DNA of 64,000 nucleotides, taken from assembly GCF_001659605.2 (NCBI RefSeq), contig NC_035170.2:29244020-29308019 (forward strand). Reading direction: 5' to 3'. The position numbers and the translations under genes are program-made. The stretch is from Manihot esculenta. Lineage: Eukaryota; Streptophyta; Magnoliopsida; Malpighiales; Euphorbiaceae. Every line of letters begins with the position of its first letter. Positions within the stretch are counted from its first letter, which is position 1. The notes beneath the pieces are model-generated. The model was not told where the DNA came from and ran no database searches. It saw nothing but the letters and a program-made list of their open reading frames with translations. Shown here piece after piece: positions 12,909 to 24,516 of this stretch.

Positions 12909-13067
12909 CTTTTCATTTTATTTTTAACGGAAAAAAGGATAACAGTGGATGGAAGGACTGATTTGTTAATGGTTTGATTATGTAAGGACGTTTTAATAAG
13001 TTTCTGAAAATGCAGAAACTGACTTGTTAATAATGACAATACACATGAACTAAATTGTAAATCTCCC
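12909..13067 (-). repeat. Right terminal inverted repeat of the MULE
   Basis: Inverted copy of 8007-8165 ending CTCCC at 13067, followed directly by the second TAGAATTTA target duplication (13068-13076). Confidence 0.88.
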
Positions 13068-13076
13068 TAGAATTTA

Positions 13077-13977
13077 TAAAACTTTTCCTCTTTATATTTC
13101 TCATATTATATTTTTAATATATTTATGCAAATTATTTATGAAACAAATATACGTGTGCTTACTGCAGTAAATAAGAAGAATTATTTATATCTTTAGTAAA
13201 AATAAATAATATAATCATAAATTTTGGTGAAAATTATTAACGAAAAAAATATTATTTAAATATAAAAATTAAAATAGTAATAAAAATAATGACAGTTAAA
13301 AAATAAAAATAGAATAAATATATAGTAAAAACAATATAAATAAATAAGTTAATTTGTGTGTAAAATATCATACGACAATATGATAGAAAGAATTTTAGTT
13401 AATTATAATTTTGCATTCTTTAATTATAATTTAAAAAATAATGAAATTAAAATTTTACATATAAATTTATTAATAAATTTTATTTTTTAAATTAAAACTG
13501 AATAATTAAAAATAAATTATCTCGTTGAAATAAAAATATTTAATCGAGTGATTTTAAAATAAAAATGAATTAATTACTTTTTTACAAAATTAAAAGTAAT
13601 TCTCCATATATTTTGTTATAAAGGTGTTTCTTAGTGACGACCTTTATTGTAATTTCACTTTGATGTCACCCCTAAACACGTTTTACTTCCTTTCAGCTAT
13701 AGATGAAGAATTAATAATGACTAATGATAATGAAATAAGGATGTTATGGATGTCTTCAAAGTTCTAACATGTCATGAGATGTCTTGAAATTTCAAGATAT
13801 TACGAGGCATTTCTGATAATAACAGGTGCCAAATATTGGCCAAAATCAATTCTAACCACGTAAATTGGTCATCAGCTTTATTGTAAAATCATTTATATAT
13901 ATTACCGTCGTCTTTATTCTCGTTAAAAAGCAAACATCCTCTAACCAGAACCCTATTACCACTCCTTTTTGCATAGG
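13077..13977. other. Continuation of the copy-1 tail and ankyrin-type promoter
   Basis: AT-rich. From 13077 it resumes the TNL tail interrupted by the MULE (TAAAACTTTTCCTCTTTATA), passing the point near 13135 (TTATGCAAATTATTTATG) where the other two tails hold a solo LTR; here the site is empty. From about 13820 it matches the DNA upstream of the ankyrin genes (AAATATTGGCCA, ATATATATTACCG as a TATA-like site, CCTCTAACCAGAA). No other gene is seen. Confidence 0.65.
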
Positions 13978-14130
13978 ATGTCTATAGAGAACCTCAACCC
14001 CTCAATCGAGCATGATCAGCTTATCATTTATCAATCATCATTGAAAGGGGATGTAGCTGAATTAGATGCATTGCTTCAACAAGATGAACTCATTCTTGAT
14101 AGGCTCACCATTACTTCCTGTCATGTTTGA
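13978..14130 (+). pseudogene. Ankyrin-PGG gene 5' fragment fused to TNL sequence
   Basis: The ATG at 13978 opens MSIENLNPSIEHDQ, the same N-terminus as ankyrin copies A-C, and the frame follows that family for 49 codons (DVAELDALLQQDELILDR). At about 14125, just where the first ankyrin repeat should start, the sequence switches to TNL exon 4. The frame stops at once (TGA 14128-14130). The junction shows a duplicated TGAAATTTTT, which suggests repair-type joining. All ankyrin repeats and the membrane domain are missing. If transcribed, the ankyrin promoter would drive a 50-residue peptide followed by TNL LRR sequence as untranslated RNA. Confidence 0.85.
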
Positions 14131-15651
14131 AATTTTTGAAATTTTTAGACCTCAGCTACTCTTTTGAGTTAACTAAAGTTCCAGACTTGTCTAGTGCCCC
14201 AAATCTTGAGGTTTTACGTTTGATAGAATGTGGAAACTTGATTGAGATTCCTAGCAGCATTGGCGAGTCTAAATGTCTAAAAGAAATTGATCTCGGATAC
14301 TGCTCAAAACTGCATAGTATTCCACAAAGCATCTGCAATTCGAAATCTCTTACATGCCTTGATATCACAGGCTGTAGGAATGTCAAAGCATTGCCAGAGA
14401 ACATGGGGGATCTAGAATTGCTGAAGAACCTTTATACATGTGGAAGTGGAATAAAAACATTGCCATCCTCCATCAATCAATTGGGAAGATTGGAAGAGTT
14501 AAGATGTGGGGGATGTGAAGGTTTGACATTGCCTCCTTTGACAGGACTGTCCTGTGTAAGGGAAATTGATTTAAGTGACTGTGGTATATTAGAAATTCCC
14601 CAGAGTCTTTGGTTTTTAGAGTCATTGGAAGAGTTACATTTAGGTGGAAACAATTTCGAGACGACACCTGCAAGCATTAAACATCTAATTGAGTTGAAGA
14701 AGCTTTTTTTAATAGGTTGCAAGAGACTTAAATGTTTACCAGAGCTTCCGTCATGCTTAGAAGTTTTAGATGCATCAGATTGCACATCTTTGGAATCTGC
14801 ATCAACTCCATTCCTTTTCTTAGAACATGATGATGAAAAAGAAGAAAAACACCTTGAGTTTCGTAATTGCATCAATTTGGATAAGAACGTACATGATAAA
14901 GTAATGGAGGATGTATTGAAGACGCATCTGTTAAAACACAAGGTATGCCTTACTTTCTCTGGTCTTACAAGAATCAACCCTTTTGAGTGTACAATTTTTG
15001 TTTGTTATTATTAGTTTTCTTAAAAAATTTATAATTTCCATGGTACAGATTGTTAAGTTATACATACCGGGGGTTGAAGTGCCTGAAACGATGAGATATA
15101 AGAACAAAAGTGGATCTTCTCTTTCATTCAGACTAGATCAGGCGAATTTGATTGGTTTTTCTTTATGTGCTGTTTTTGATCCAGAAAGTTTTTCTCATGG
15201 TCCAATTACAGGCATTACTTGCATAGCTAACTTCATCGATAAAACTGGACATAGCAGTGAAAATGAACCTTCTCTTCAGAACATGTGTTTTGTAGAAGAT
15301 CCTTTGGAAGACACACTGTCCGAAGATTTTCAACATATATTCCTTTGGAATAAACTGTTGGACATGGAAGAGAGTTTCCTTGAAGCTTCCTTTCAATTCT
15401 GCATTGCCAGGCACTCATTCGTGCCAACATATCATGTGGATCGTGATTACGATTCTATAATAATGTGTGGAGTGCATCCTATATTTCGAGAGGATCGTCT
15501 TTCCAGAGATAAAAAGAGAAGCAGAATTGAAGAGGATAAGGAAGATGAACCTTCTCTTTAAAGATTGAAAAACAAGACCGAGAACCTTCGCATTCGCAGG
15601 ATAAATCATCAGGAACAGGAAGATGAACTTTGTCTAGATGTTGACCATTGA
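14131..15651 (+). pseudogene. TNL copy 2 remnant: LRR exon and C-JID exon only
   Basis: Matches TNL copy 3 exon 4 (here up to 14942, donor AAG|GTATGCC intact) and exon 5 (from 15049 after TACAG). The LRR part is open and includes repeats such as LPENMGDLELLKNLY and SLEELHLGGNNF. Exon 5 carries the C-JID opening (IPGVEVPETMRYKNKSG) and ends early: CAA is changed to TAA at 15559-15561, removing about the last 30 residues before the ancestral stop at 15649-15651. TIR, NB-ARC and exon 3 are absent because the copy is fused to an ankyrin 5' end. It also has a C-JID segment (QNMCFVEDPLEDTLSEDF) unlike the other copies. Confidence 0.87.
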
Positions 15652-17075
15652 TCAAAGTGGGATCTACATGAAATTCATTATAATCAATTACTACTATGAA
15701 ATTATTATCTATACAGCGGTTGCATTGTAAAAATTCTCAAATGTATGGCAATAGAAAAAGGAATACAAGCCATTAATTGCAAACCAAGACAGTGTTGCTT
15801 TGATTTTTGCATGAAAAACTGCTACTCATCTACCTTCAAGGGATGAGATGTGACACTGATTTCAAAAAATTTACTTATACCATACGATCTAATTAGTATT
15901 TTTGTCTATTTTTTAATAATGTTTTCTAATTTTCCATTAACAAATTTAGTTTAATTGAATTAATTGTATGCTATACTGTTAATTACTTTTCTTAAACATC
16001 GCTCCCTCAACCCTTATTCATTATTTAGGTTTCGATTGTTTTATTAAAATTATTTTTATATTTAAAATATTTTTAAAAAATTAATTAATGAAAAATATTT
16101 TTTATAAAAAAATTAAATTATTTCAGGAAAAAAAAAGACTTTTTTAATATATATATAAATTTATTAAAATAATTTATTTTTAAATTAAAAAATTAAAAAT
16201 GAGTTATTTTATTAAAATAATTTTAAATATAAATTATTTTCACATCTAAAGAAATCTTAGACTTAAATTAAATTCTAGTTAGCATTAACTTTTAAATTAA
16301 GTATGTCAGCATAATTTATAATAAATTTATTATGAAAAAAAATTAGGATAAAATTATTAAAACGAAAAAATTTATGATTTTTTAAAAAAAAAATATTATG
16401 ACTTTCGGAGGGATTGAAAAGTCAAGAAATTTATTTTTTTTTTAATAATATCATTATGTTTAGAATATTATGAATTTGAATAAATACGATAATTAAACTG
16501 TAGAGTTTGAATTTATTTTTTTAAAATAATCTCTTTTATAATTTTGCTACTTTAATAATTTTGAAAATATAATTTTTTTTACCTTTAAAAAAAATTGATC
16601 CAACATTTAAAATCTGTAAATTAATCTATTCATATGCTTACGAAAAAGATTTTTTTTAAAAATTAATTCCAATTTAATAAAATGCCTTTACCATAGCTTT
16701 AGTGATCTGTCCAATCAATCAATACCACATAAAATAATTTAAATACGAAAAATATTTTTAATATTTTTTAAAAAATCAATTTATTGTGTGTTCTGTAATT
16801 ATCATTTAAAAAATAAAAATATTAATTAATAGTGTTAAAAAATTCTCAAAATCTAAAAATAAATTATTTTTCTTCAAAAATAATTTAATTTTTTATAAAA
16901 AATATATTTTTAACACCTTTTTAGTGTTTAAATTTTAAAATATTATTTTAATTATAGCCCATCGAACTAATGCTGATCTAAATTATTTAAAATTAATATT
17001 TTTTACTTAATAGAATTTATAAAACTTTTCCTCTTTATATTTCTCATATTATATTTTTAATATATTTATGCAAAT
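15652..17075. other. AT-rich tail downstream of TNL copy 2 (segmental repeat, copy 2)
   Basis: Paralogous to the tails at 6206 and 28390. No gene seen. It includes the unoccupied MULE target (TAGAATTTA, 17011-17019). The final CAAAT (17071-17075) is the left duplication of the solo LTR that follows. Confidence 0.7.
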
Positions 17076-17505
17076 TAATAACTGCTAGGCTTCACCCCTC
17101 CAAGAAAAAACTAAATTTAAAAAAATAGTATTTTCCCAAAGTTCATGAAACTCTCCCGATCAACCCAGTACTCTCGGCCCTGATCTGAATACACAAAGCG
17201 GACCGGATCGTTCATAGGCCCAAATTCAGTTCAGTGATGTGGCTTGAAAAAGAACAACAGATCCGGTCACTTCGCAACCCTGTCTGCAAGCGCACCAAAA
17301 GAAATTAAACGATCGTCTAATGTGAAGAGGGTGTCTATGTTTTCGTACGTATAAACCTGCATAACATAGACAGATTGCACTATTGAAAAGAGGTCATTAT
17401 GCGTTATTAGAAGATAAAGGGGAAGAAATAAAAAGAGAGAAACACCCTCCTCTTTAAACAAACTTACACAATCATAAATCCTATTTTCTAAATCTCAAAA
17501 TATTA
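17076..17505 (+). mobile_element. Solo LTR, Tat-related (430 bp)
   Basis: Sits between direct repeats CAAAT (17071-17075 and 17506-17510), with the paralogous site at about 13130-13140 empty. Its start (TAATAACTGCTAGGCTTCA) matches the solo LTR at 29787 (TGATGATTGCTAGGCTTCA), and its layout is like the LTR of the large Tat element: a TGATGAC-type start, a TTTTCGTACGT block, a TTATGCGTTA block and a CTCCTC stretch. The terminal TG has become TA, consistent with age. No internal region or coding sequence is present. Confidence 0.7.
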
Positions 17506-17510
17506 CAAAT

Positions 17511-18184
17511 TATTTATGAAATAAATATACTTGTGCTTACTGCAGTAAATAAGATTTACATGAGTATCAAAGGAAGAACAATTATTTATATCTTTAGTAA
17601 AAACAAATAATGTAATCATAATTTCTGGTAAAAATTATTAACGAAAAAATATTATTTATATATAAAATTTAAAATGATAATAAAAATAATGACAGTTAAA
17701 AAATAAAAATAGAATAAATATATAGTAAAAATAATATAAATAAATAAGTTAATTTGTGTGTAAAATATCATACGAGAATATGATAGAAATAATTTTATTT
17801 AATTATAATTTAAAAAATAATGAAATTAAAAAATTTATATATAAAAATATTAATAAAATTATCAAAATTTAAAAAATTACATTCTATTTTAAAAAAATAA
17901 AATTATTTTTTAAAAATAACTTTACTTTTCTTTAACTAAAAATATATTTTTCGTTAACATTTTTTAGTGCATGAATCGTAAAAGAGGAAACAATATTTAC
18001 CTGAAAAATTATTTTCATAAAACAACCGAAGGGTTCATATGATAATCTAACCATGCATAACTTCAAAAATATATTTATAAAAAAATATTTGATAATTTTT
18101 CCCCACTATAACTTTTATATTATAAATTAAATATTTTCTTTTTTTAAGTGTCAAACTATATATTTTTAAATCTGTTTATAGCCT
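17511..18184. other. AT-rich segmental-repeat DNA
   Basis: Continuation of the tail (TATTTATGAAATAAATATAC, then blocks shared with 13140-13480 and 30202-30590). No gene seen. Confidence 0.6.
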
Positions 18185-18960
18185 AAGAATCCTTTATCAA
18201 ATGATTAATTTTTATTCAAAATAAAAAACAAGGTGAAAACTTGCCTTTTCCTTCTTCCAACATTGTCAGAACAGATTTCCTTTTTTTTCTTTTATCGCTG
18301 ATCTGAAATAGTATTTTGATTTCGATCAAAATACTGTTTTTTGATCTATTTGGCTTGAAAAGCTCCTTCACTGCTTTCATCCTCCTTCAAATTAGACCTC
18401 TGCTTCTGGACTTATAATTTACCGATAAGTTCACCATATTTTAGTCACATCACAAGATTTTTCAATAGCGGGCACCTTTAGTTTAAATTTTAATGGTAAA
18501 TTAATTAGCATTTTCTCCACAACTTTAAAATATGAAAATTACTCTAATCTTACTTACTAAATCCATCAATTTTGCGGCATATTCTGTTATCGTTTTACCT
18601 TCTTTCATCTGAAGCATCTCAAATTACCTTTTTAGAGTGAGAAGCATTTCAAATTACTCTAATCTTGCTCCCTTTAAGCTCATTCTTATTGGAATTTCAC
18701 AATTCATAATTCTAATAAAAATCATATCCGTCAAACTAATATGCAAACACGTCAAAACTCTTGACTTTTTCCTCTTCCATTTATATCCGTCAAACTAATA
18801 TGCAAATACATCAAAACTCTTGACTTTTTTGTCTTTAATTCTTCATGATTTTTTATTTGGTTTAAAATTGGATTAAGACCAAGGCCAGATGAATATGCTT
18901 GGTTTCAACAACCTCCCACAAACTCAAAAACTCTAAATAAGACTTCATTTTGATTACCTA
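18185..18960 (-). pseudogene. Copia-type gag (UBN2) relic
   Basis: Read on the minus strand this resembles the copia gag/UBN2 segment: a GKGKFSPC...NHL piece near 18190-18260 and the upstream helical part (HASLTDMIFTRIMNCE-like) near 18600-18800. It is riddled with stops and frameshifts. Related relics lie at 31880-32720 and 37030-37230, each upstream of an ankyrin gene, so the relic predates that duplication. An 18-base piece (TATCCGTCAAACTAATAT) is duplicated near 18726 and 18783. Confidence 0.6.
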
Positions 18961-20109
18961 AATATAATAATTTTCTCCATTACAATAGAGGACCCGTTCC
19001 CATAAAATAATTACTAGACAACATTTTTTGTTGCTCTATTTTTCAGATTTAAAAATAAAAAATTCACTTAAAAAAAAATTCACCATCACAAGTCCGTTAG
19101 AAAATAAAATAAAAAACTCAAATTATCTCTCTTGCCTTTCATAAAAATCTAAATTTTTTTTACTCAAAAATTATATGTAATGAATTTTAAAAATATCAAA
19201 ATAAATATTATCATAAATATCTTGCAAATTCAAAAGATATATAACTCCAATTTAAAATAACTACATAATTATCTTTAATAACTCATTATTATTTAATGAT
19301 ACAGAAGGATTAAATGTTAAATTAAAATAATAAAAAAATATTATTATTCTTCAACAGTACTTCTTGCTAGTCAAACGAACATGGCTGATATTATTGGAAA
19401 TCATAGACCCAATGTATGTAAAAAATATAAATTTGTGGTAGAGAAACTGAAGCCGGCTGATTGTGGACAAGGGCAAAGTTGAGGCGAAGAGAAGAAGAGG
19501 ATCAGGTAGCAACATACCTAGATAGCAAGTTTTGGGTTTCTTTCCTTGAAGTTTCTACGGACCAACTAGGCGACGACTTCGATTTAGATATCATTTTCGA
19601 GGAAGAGTCCTGTTGGCTTGTCTAGCACGGCACTTGTTGACTTTGAAGTGACACGTTTGGTCAACCAAATTACGTTTTGATTTTATTTTTTTAATTTAAA
19701 AAAATACACGGTAAATTTATGAGAAATTAAAATTTATGAGTAAATCTGAGAGCTTTTCCACTGATTTCTAATTCTCATTTCAAAAAAAAAAAATTTATGA
19801 GAAATTACATGAGTTTTACGCTGTTATTAATAAAATATATTAATTTTAATTTATAATATAAAAATATAATATTTACATATTTAATTTATCGATAAATATA
19901 TTTAAATAAATTTAAAAAATTTAATATTATGCTTTTTAATTTTTAATTTTTATTTAAAAAAAATAAAATATATGGAAGTTAATAGGTGACAAATATTGGC
20001 CACATTGGTCATCAACTCTCTGTATATATTACCACCGTCATTAATTTCATAAAGAAGCAAAGGCCCTCTAACCAAAAGCCCTCATCACCACCGCCTTCTG
20101 TGTATTAGG
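18961..20109 (+). promoter_or_regulatory. Upstream region of ankyrin copy A
   Basis: Closely matches the DNA upstream of copies B (32740-33694) and C (60275-61001). The last ~130 bp hold a TATA-like TATATATT (CTCTGTATATATTACC), a probable leader (AAAGAAGCAAAGGCCCTCT) and the start context TTAGGATGTC. A poly-A run lies near 19780. No coding region recognised. Confidence 0.5.
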
Positions 20110-21514
20110 ATGTCTATAGAGAACCTCAACAACTCAATCGAGCATGACCAGCTCACCATTTATCAAGTAGTGAGAGGGGATGTAGCTGAATTAGATGCAT
20201 TACTTCAACAAGATGAGCTCATTCTTGATAGAGTCACTGTTTCTTCCTTCCATGAAACTCCCTTACACATTGCAGCCATGCGAGGTCACCTTCAGTTTGC
20301 TCAAGCACTCCTCAATCTGAAGCCCAAACTAGCCGAGGAGTTAGACTCTCTTTGCCGCTTGCCTCTTCACTTGGCTTCTGCAGAAGGCTACTCCCATATT
20401 GTTAAAGAGTTGGTAACTGTGAATCCTGATGCTTGCTGGGCACGTGATCAAGATGGAAGAATCCCACTTCACTTGGCTACCATGAAAGGAAGAGTTGCAG
20501 TTGTGAAGGAATTAGTCAGCGTTTGTCCTGAGTCAATAAGAGAGAAGATGGATAATGGAGAGACAATCTTGCACTTATGTGTTAAATATAATCGGTTGGA
20601 GGCTTTGAAATTGTTGGTGGAAACGGTACGAGATGATGAATTTGTCAGTGCCGCGGATGATAATGGCAATACCATTTTGCACCTTGCAGCCATCCTCAAA
20701 CATGTGCAGGTTTGTTGATCTCGTCACTGCTAGCCACATTAACTGGAAAAATAAACCCAAAAGTGATGATCTTTTTGCTTATGCAGATTACAAAATACTT
20801 ACTTTTGGAGACTAGCATCAAAGAAAATGCAAATACCTTGAACAAGAATGGATTCACAGCACTGGATGCTCTAGAGCACAGTCCAATGGACTCAAAAGGC
20901 CTGGAAATAAAGATCATTCTTCTAGAAAGAGAGGCCTTGCTGCGAGAACCTGTAAATGGTGGAATAATTACTTAAAGAACGTAGGCAAGAGATTCGAAGA
21001 GGCACGAGGCAATATTCTGATAGCGGCTACTCTAACAGCAACTATAGCTTTTTAAGCTGGGGTAAACCCACCCCAATTTAATAAAGACCAGAATGCAACT
21101 ACAGCTTCAGCTGCTTCTTCTTATCTTGATTCTTATCTTGGTATTCTCCTTCAGGGGTCAGAAACAAAGTTCTGGTATTGCAACACTGTTTCTTTGATGC
21201 TCTCTCTTATTATTATTATGCTGATGTTTAGTGGAATTCCTTTTAAAAATAAGATTTTAGGAGTTTTCCTAGTAATTATCATGTGCATCGCAATCCTATA
21301 TATATCACATACATATTTCTATGCGGCGGCATCAAACATGAGGCTGGGAGAAAATGGTTGGACTTTGGCAGGGAAAACATTGTTGATAATTCCCACTATA
21401 ATTCGTTTTTTATTGTGGTTTATTATTTTGATACATTTTGCTTCCTTTTTGATCTGGCTGTTTCAGAAGATCTACCGATGCATTTCTAAATTAATATCGA
21501 GTTTATGTTTATAA
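20110..21514 (+). pseudogene. Ankyrin-repeat PGG membrane protein, copy A (broken)
   Basis: ACD6-like proteins have N-terminal ankyrin repeats and a C-terminal PGG membrane domain, and act at membranes in salicylate-linked defence; the family link is by domain layout. Exon 1 is 20110-20709 (about five ankyrin repeats, e.g. ETPLHIAAMRGHLQFAQALL) and exon 2 begins at 20787 after TATGCAG. Compared with intact copy B, exon 2 has a 70-bp deletion between AGAA microhomologies (near 20926), which shifts the frame to a stop at about 20975. Further on, CAA is changed to TAA at 21053-21055. The membrane segments (LIIIMLMFSGIPFKNK onward) remain readable but out of frame. Exon 1 also has VVRGD where copies B and C have VSLRGD. 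Confidence 0.88.
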
Positions 21515-22431
21515 AGTTTTTTTTTTTTTTTTTGCTAAGAGATAATTTCTATTAATTGCAACCTTTGAGCTTTATGCAATGAAAGGCACTCCATGAAAAA
21601 GAGAGCGTGGACTCGATCTTGGCCTGAAGGTGCTTTCTTCGATCACATCTCTTCATTGCTTCTTTATTGTTTTTTCAAATTTCTCTTTAATTTGTATGAA
21701 TTTAGGGAGCCGGATCCTTCTATCGAATTAAATTTCAGACATTTTACATTCGATTTCCAGTCACCGAAGCATCGCATGAATCAAACTAAATATTTACTTT
21801 GAGATCAATGATAAAATTACTGTATATACTATAAAACAAATGAAATCATAAAATAAATGGTACATTAATTCAATTAAGACTAACAAGAAAGTCTTACATG
21901 ACAGACTTAATGCCTTCCATAAGCTGCAAACCTGAGAGGTCCAATGTTTTCCTTCTCAGCCAAAAAAATGAACAACTTCGTCCATTTCCTATCCTCATAG
22001 ACCATTCCCGAATTACAAAACTTGTGCGCCCAACCTCACCTATGAGCAAACTACTTGGACTTGGATTCAAAGATCGGATCCATTGACATATTTAGATGCA
22101 GGTTCACCTATTTATCAGAGGTTAATTTCAAGTGTCTGACTTTTAATATCATCTGGGCATCATTATCCAACAAAAGTTACCCTGCCTCTGGCCACTCTTT
22201 CGATATTCTTATTCACGCGTTACCATGGATGTCAAAAATAAAACTTGCCTTCCATGTTTGGTAGAAATTGAGAGTTGCAGGCAGTTCAAAAAACACAGTG
22301 GAGTTTTGTAATTGGAAGTAGCAAAGCTTTGAAACACCAACTCCCACAACAAAATGATGCACTTCACTCTTCACTCTTCATATGTGTTTTCTTATTTGGA
22401 AAGTGACAGCAATCCATATTTGAGAACGCAT
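21515..22431. other. 3' flank of ankyrin copy A and spacer to the PPR gene
   Basis: 21515-21735 matches the 3' flank of copy C (62945-63160), including a poly-T run then GCTAAGAGATAATTTCTATT. From about 21780 to 22430 the DNA is less AT-rich and unique in the window; it probably includes the 3' UTR of the minus-strand PPR gene. I recognise no other gene. Confidence 0.5.
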
Positions 22432-24042
22432 CTATAATTGTGTGCTGCAGTCAATATATGGAGAATACCATAACCTCAAGCTCAAGCCCAACAAAGCTCC
22501 CAAGATCTTATATATCTCTTCGGATCTAGGATGTGTTTTGTCAGCAGAGTAGAACTGATAAACTTCATTATCAACCTCAATCCAACTGCAACCTGGAGTC
22601 TTGTAAGCATTATGTTGTTTTAACATTTTTCTTACCATGCGAGACTCATCCCACTTCCCTAACTCGCCATATAAATTTGCTAACATTATACCATAGCCTC
22701 CATTTTTCGGGTCAATTTCTATAAGCTTTTTAACAGCAAATTCTGCCAAATCTATTTGACCATGTACTTTACATCCATTAAGCAGAGAACCCCAAACAAC
22801 TTCATCAGGTTCAATCTTCATTCCCCTCACAACTTCCAAGGCCTCTTCAAACCTTCCAGCCCGGCCAAGAATATCTATCAAGCACCCATAATGTTCAATC
22901 TGAGGTTCAATCCCATAATCCTGAGTCATCATTAGGAAATAATAATGTCCTTTTTCAACCAGCCCTCCATGGGTACAAGCATTCAACAAACCAACAAAAG
23001 TAACCTCATCTGGTCTTACATCCTCTCCATGTTGTATCATCTCCTCGAATATTCCTATCGCACTCTCGCCATGTCCATGAAGAGCAAAACAGTTTATCAT
23101 GGAATTCCAAGTGGTCAAGCTTTTCTTCGACGTCATATCAAAAACCCTTTTGGCCTCTTTTAAACTTCCACACTTCCCATACATATCCACCAGGGCGTTG
23201 GACATAAACGAATCAAAACCAAGGCTATATCTATACACGTATCCATGGATCGATTTTCCAAGCTGAAGCATGCCAGTATGGCCACAAGCAGAGAGAGCAC
23301 ACACAACTGTAACCTGATTGGGCCTGTTATGACGGTGTTGCATCATCTTTCTAAATAGCGAAATAGCCTCTGAAAACAACCCATTTTGTGTACATCCAGC
23401 AATAACAGCATTCCAAGACGGAACATCTCTCTCAGGCATTTGGTCAAAAAGAGAAATAGCATTTCCAACCTGGCCAACTCTAGTATATCCAGAAATCATA
23501 GCAGTCCAAGACACAACATTCTTCTCAGACATTTCATCAAACAATTGCCTTGCAACTCCAATATCAGATGAAGACCTGGAATACGAATCAACAAGAGCAG
23601 TTTGAACAACTGGGTATTGGACAAAACCCCATTTAGCTATCTGGGCATGCACCAATTGCGTAGTCTGATAGGATTTCAAGACGTGGGGGAAGATAAAATG
23701 ATTGGGTTTAGGGTGTCCTCTACGAACCATGTTGCGATAAAATTCAAAGGCAGAAAGGTAATCCAGCTTGGAGGCATAAGCAGTAACCATGGCAGTGTAG
23801 AGATAGATATTGGGAAAGCAGACATGATCGAAAACATAGCGAGCATAGCTAAGATTGGAGATTTTGAGAATAGAAAAGCGGAGGAGCTTGAAGACGTAGA
23901 ATTGGGTTTGCGAGTGGCCGAGAACAGTGAGAAAAGATTGGAGTTGTTTGAGATGATTGAGATGATTGCATTTGGAAAGGATTGCTAAGACTAACTGATT
24001 TAGATTCTTATTTGGTGGATTCAAAATATGGTTGGACTCCAT
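22432..24042 (-). CDS. Pentatricopeptide repeat protein, PLS class, E-type
   Basis: A single intact 536-residue frame without introns, as is usual for PPR genes. PPR proteins bind organellar RNA one base per repeat; PLS/E types mostly guide C-to-U editing in mitochondria or plastids. Seen: an N-terminal region (LNQLVLAILSKCNHLNHLKQ), then about a dozen repeats with typical cores (NVVSWTAMISGYTRVGQVGNA, here shown in part; TWNSMINCFALHGHG; GLLNACTHGGLVEKG), and a C-terminal E/E+ region (EPDEVVWGSLLNGCKVHG; GCSWIEVDNEVYQFYSADKT). There is no DYW deaminase domain, so it would need a partner enzyme. It resembles, from memory, the Arabidopsis At1g33350 type. It is single-copy here and the only clearly non-defence, non-transposon host gene, so it is a good synteny anchor. 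ATG 24042 is the first Met and gives the family's usual N-terminus. Confidence 0.93.
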   Translation of the reverse strand: MESNHILNPPNKNLNQLVLAILSKCNHLNHLKQLQSFLTVLGHSQTQFYVFKLLRFSILKISNLSYARYVFDHVCFPNIYLYTAMVTAYASKLDYLSAFEFYRNMVRRGHPKPNHFIFPHVLKSYQTTQLVHAQIAKWGFVQYPVVQTALVDSYSRSSSDIGVARQLFDEMSEKNVVSWTAMISGYTRVGQVGNAISLFDQMPERDVPSWNAVIAGCTQNGLFSEAISLFRKMMQHRHNRPNQVTVVCALSACGHTGMLQLGKSIHGYVYRYSLGFDSFMSNALVDMYGKCGSLKEAKRVFDMTSKKSLTTWNSMINCFALHGHGESAIGIFEEMIQHGEDVRPDEVTFVGLLNACTHGGLVEKGHYYFLMMTQDYGIEPQIEHYGCLIDILGRAGRFEEALEVVRGMKIEPDEVVWGSLLNGCKVHGQIDLAEFAVKKLIEIDPKNGGYGIMLANLYGELGKWDESRMVRKMLKQHNAYKTPGCSWIEVDNEVYQFYSADKTHPRSEEIYKILGALLGLSLRLWYSPYIDCSTQL

Positions 24043-24516
24043 TCTGCTTGTGCATTGTTTGAAACTCCTTGTTCGCGGGAGGAGATTCAGAGTATTGAAA
24101 TGACAAATTTATTTTCTTAATTGTGGTAATTTTAAAAATTACTAAGTATTAAATAAATTAATAATATTAATAAAATATATGTATAAACATATAATAATAT
24201 TTTATTTACGCATGTTAAAAAAATAATTTATTTAATTATATTTATTTTAAATACATTAAATTTCATTAAATATTAAAGAATATTTTAAAAATTCTTAAAA
24301 ATAAAATAAAATTATAATAATTAATTTATATATTATTATAATTTAAAATAATAAAAAAATAAAAATTATAAAATGAAAAAAAATTATTTGTTTATAGTTT
24401 GTATATCTTTATAATAATCTTACTTTTTTTTTTAAGTTACAATAATCTTACGAGAAAATCGGCTATAAAATTTAAAATTCCATACGTGTCATATCTAAAT
24501 ATTACTTTAAATTTTT
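24043..24516. other. AT-rich spacer
   Basis: Spacer between the divergently oriented PPR and TNL copy 3 genes. Mostly A/T runs; probably contains both promoters, but no motif stands out. Homology with the upstream region of TNL copy 1 begins only at about 24517. Confidence 0.5.

Larger units (their letters stand above)
8007..13067 (-). mobile_element. Mutator-like element (MULE), 5,061 bp
   Basis: The ends are near-identical inverted repeats (GGAAGATTTACAATTTAG at the left; reverse complement of the right end GGGAGATTTACAATTTAG) extending about 159 bp. The element is flanked by a perfect 9-bp duplication TAGAATTTA (7998-8006 and 13068-13076), the length typical of MULEs. The related tails at 17011-17019 and 29722-29730 carry one TAGAATTTA with continuous flanks, that is, empty sites. 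It holds a decayed MuDR-type transposase on the minus strand and an intact small GRF zinc-finger gene on the plus strand. With the transposase broken it is not autonomous now, but could be mobilised by a relative. Confidence 0.93.

Noticed and set aside
14127..15014. TNL copy 2 LRR frame as a free-standing 295-residue protein
   Set aside because: It opens with TTG rather than ATG, at the chimera junction, and is better explained as an orphan exon with an intact splice donor.
23602..23988. 128-codon plus-strand frame
   Set aside because: Antisense shadow of the PPR gene; the PPR frame explains the base pattern.
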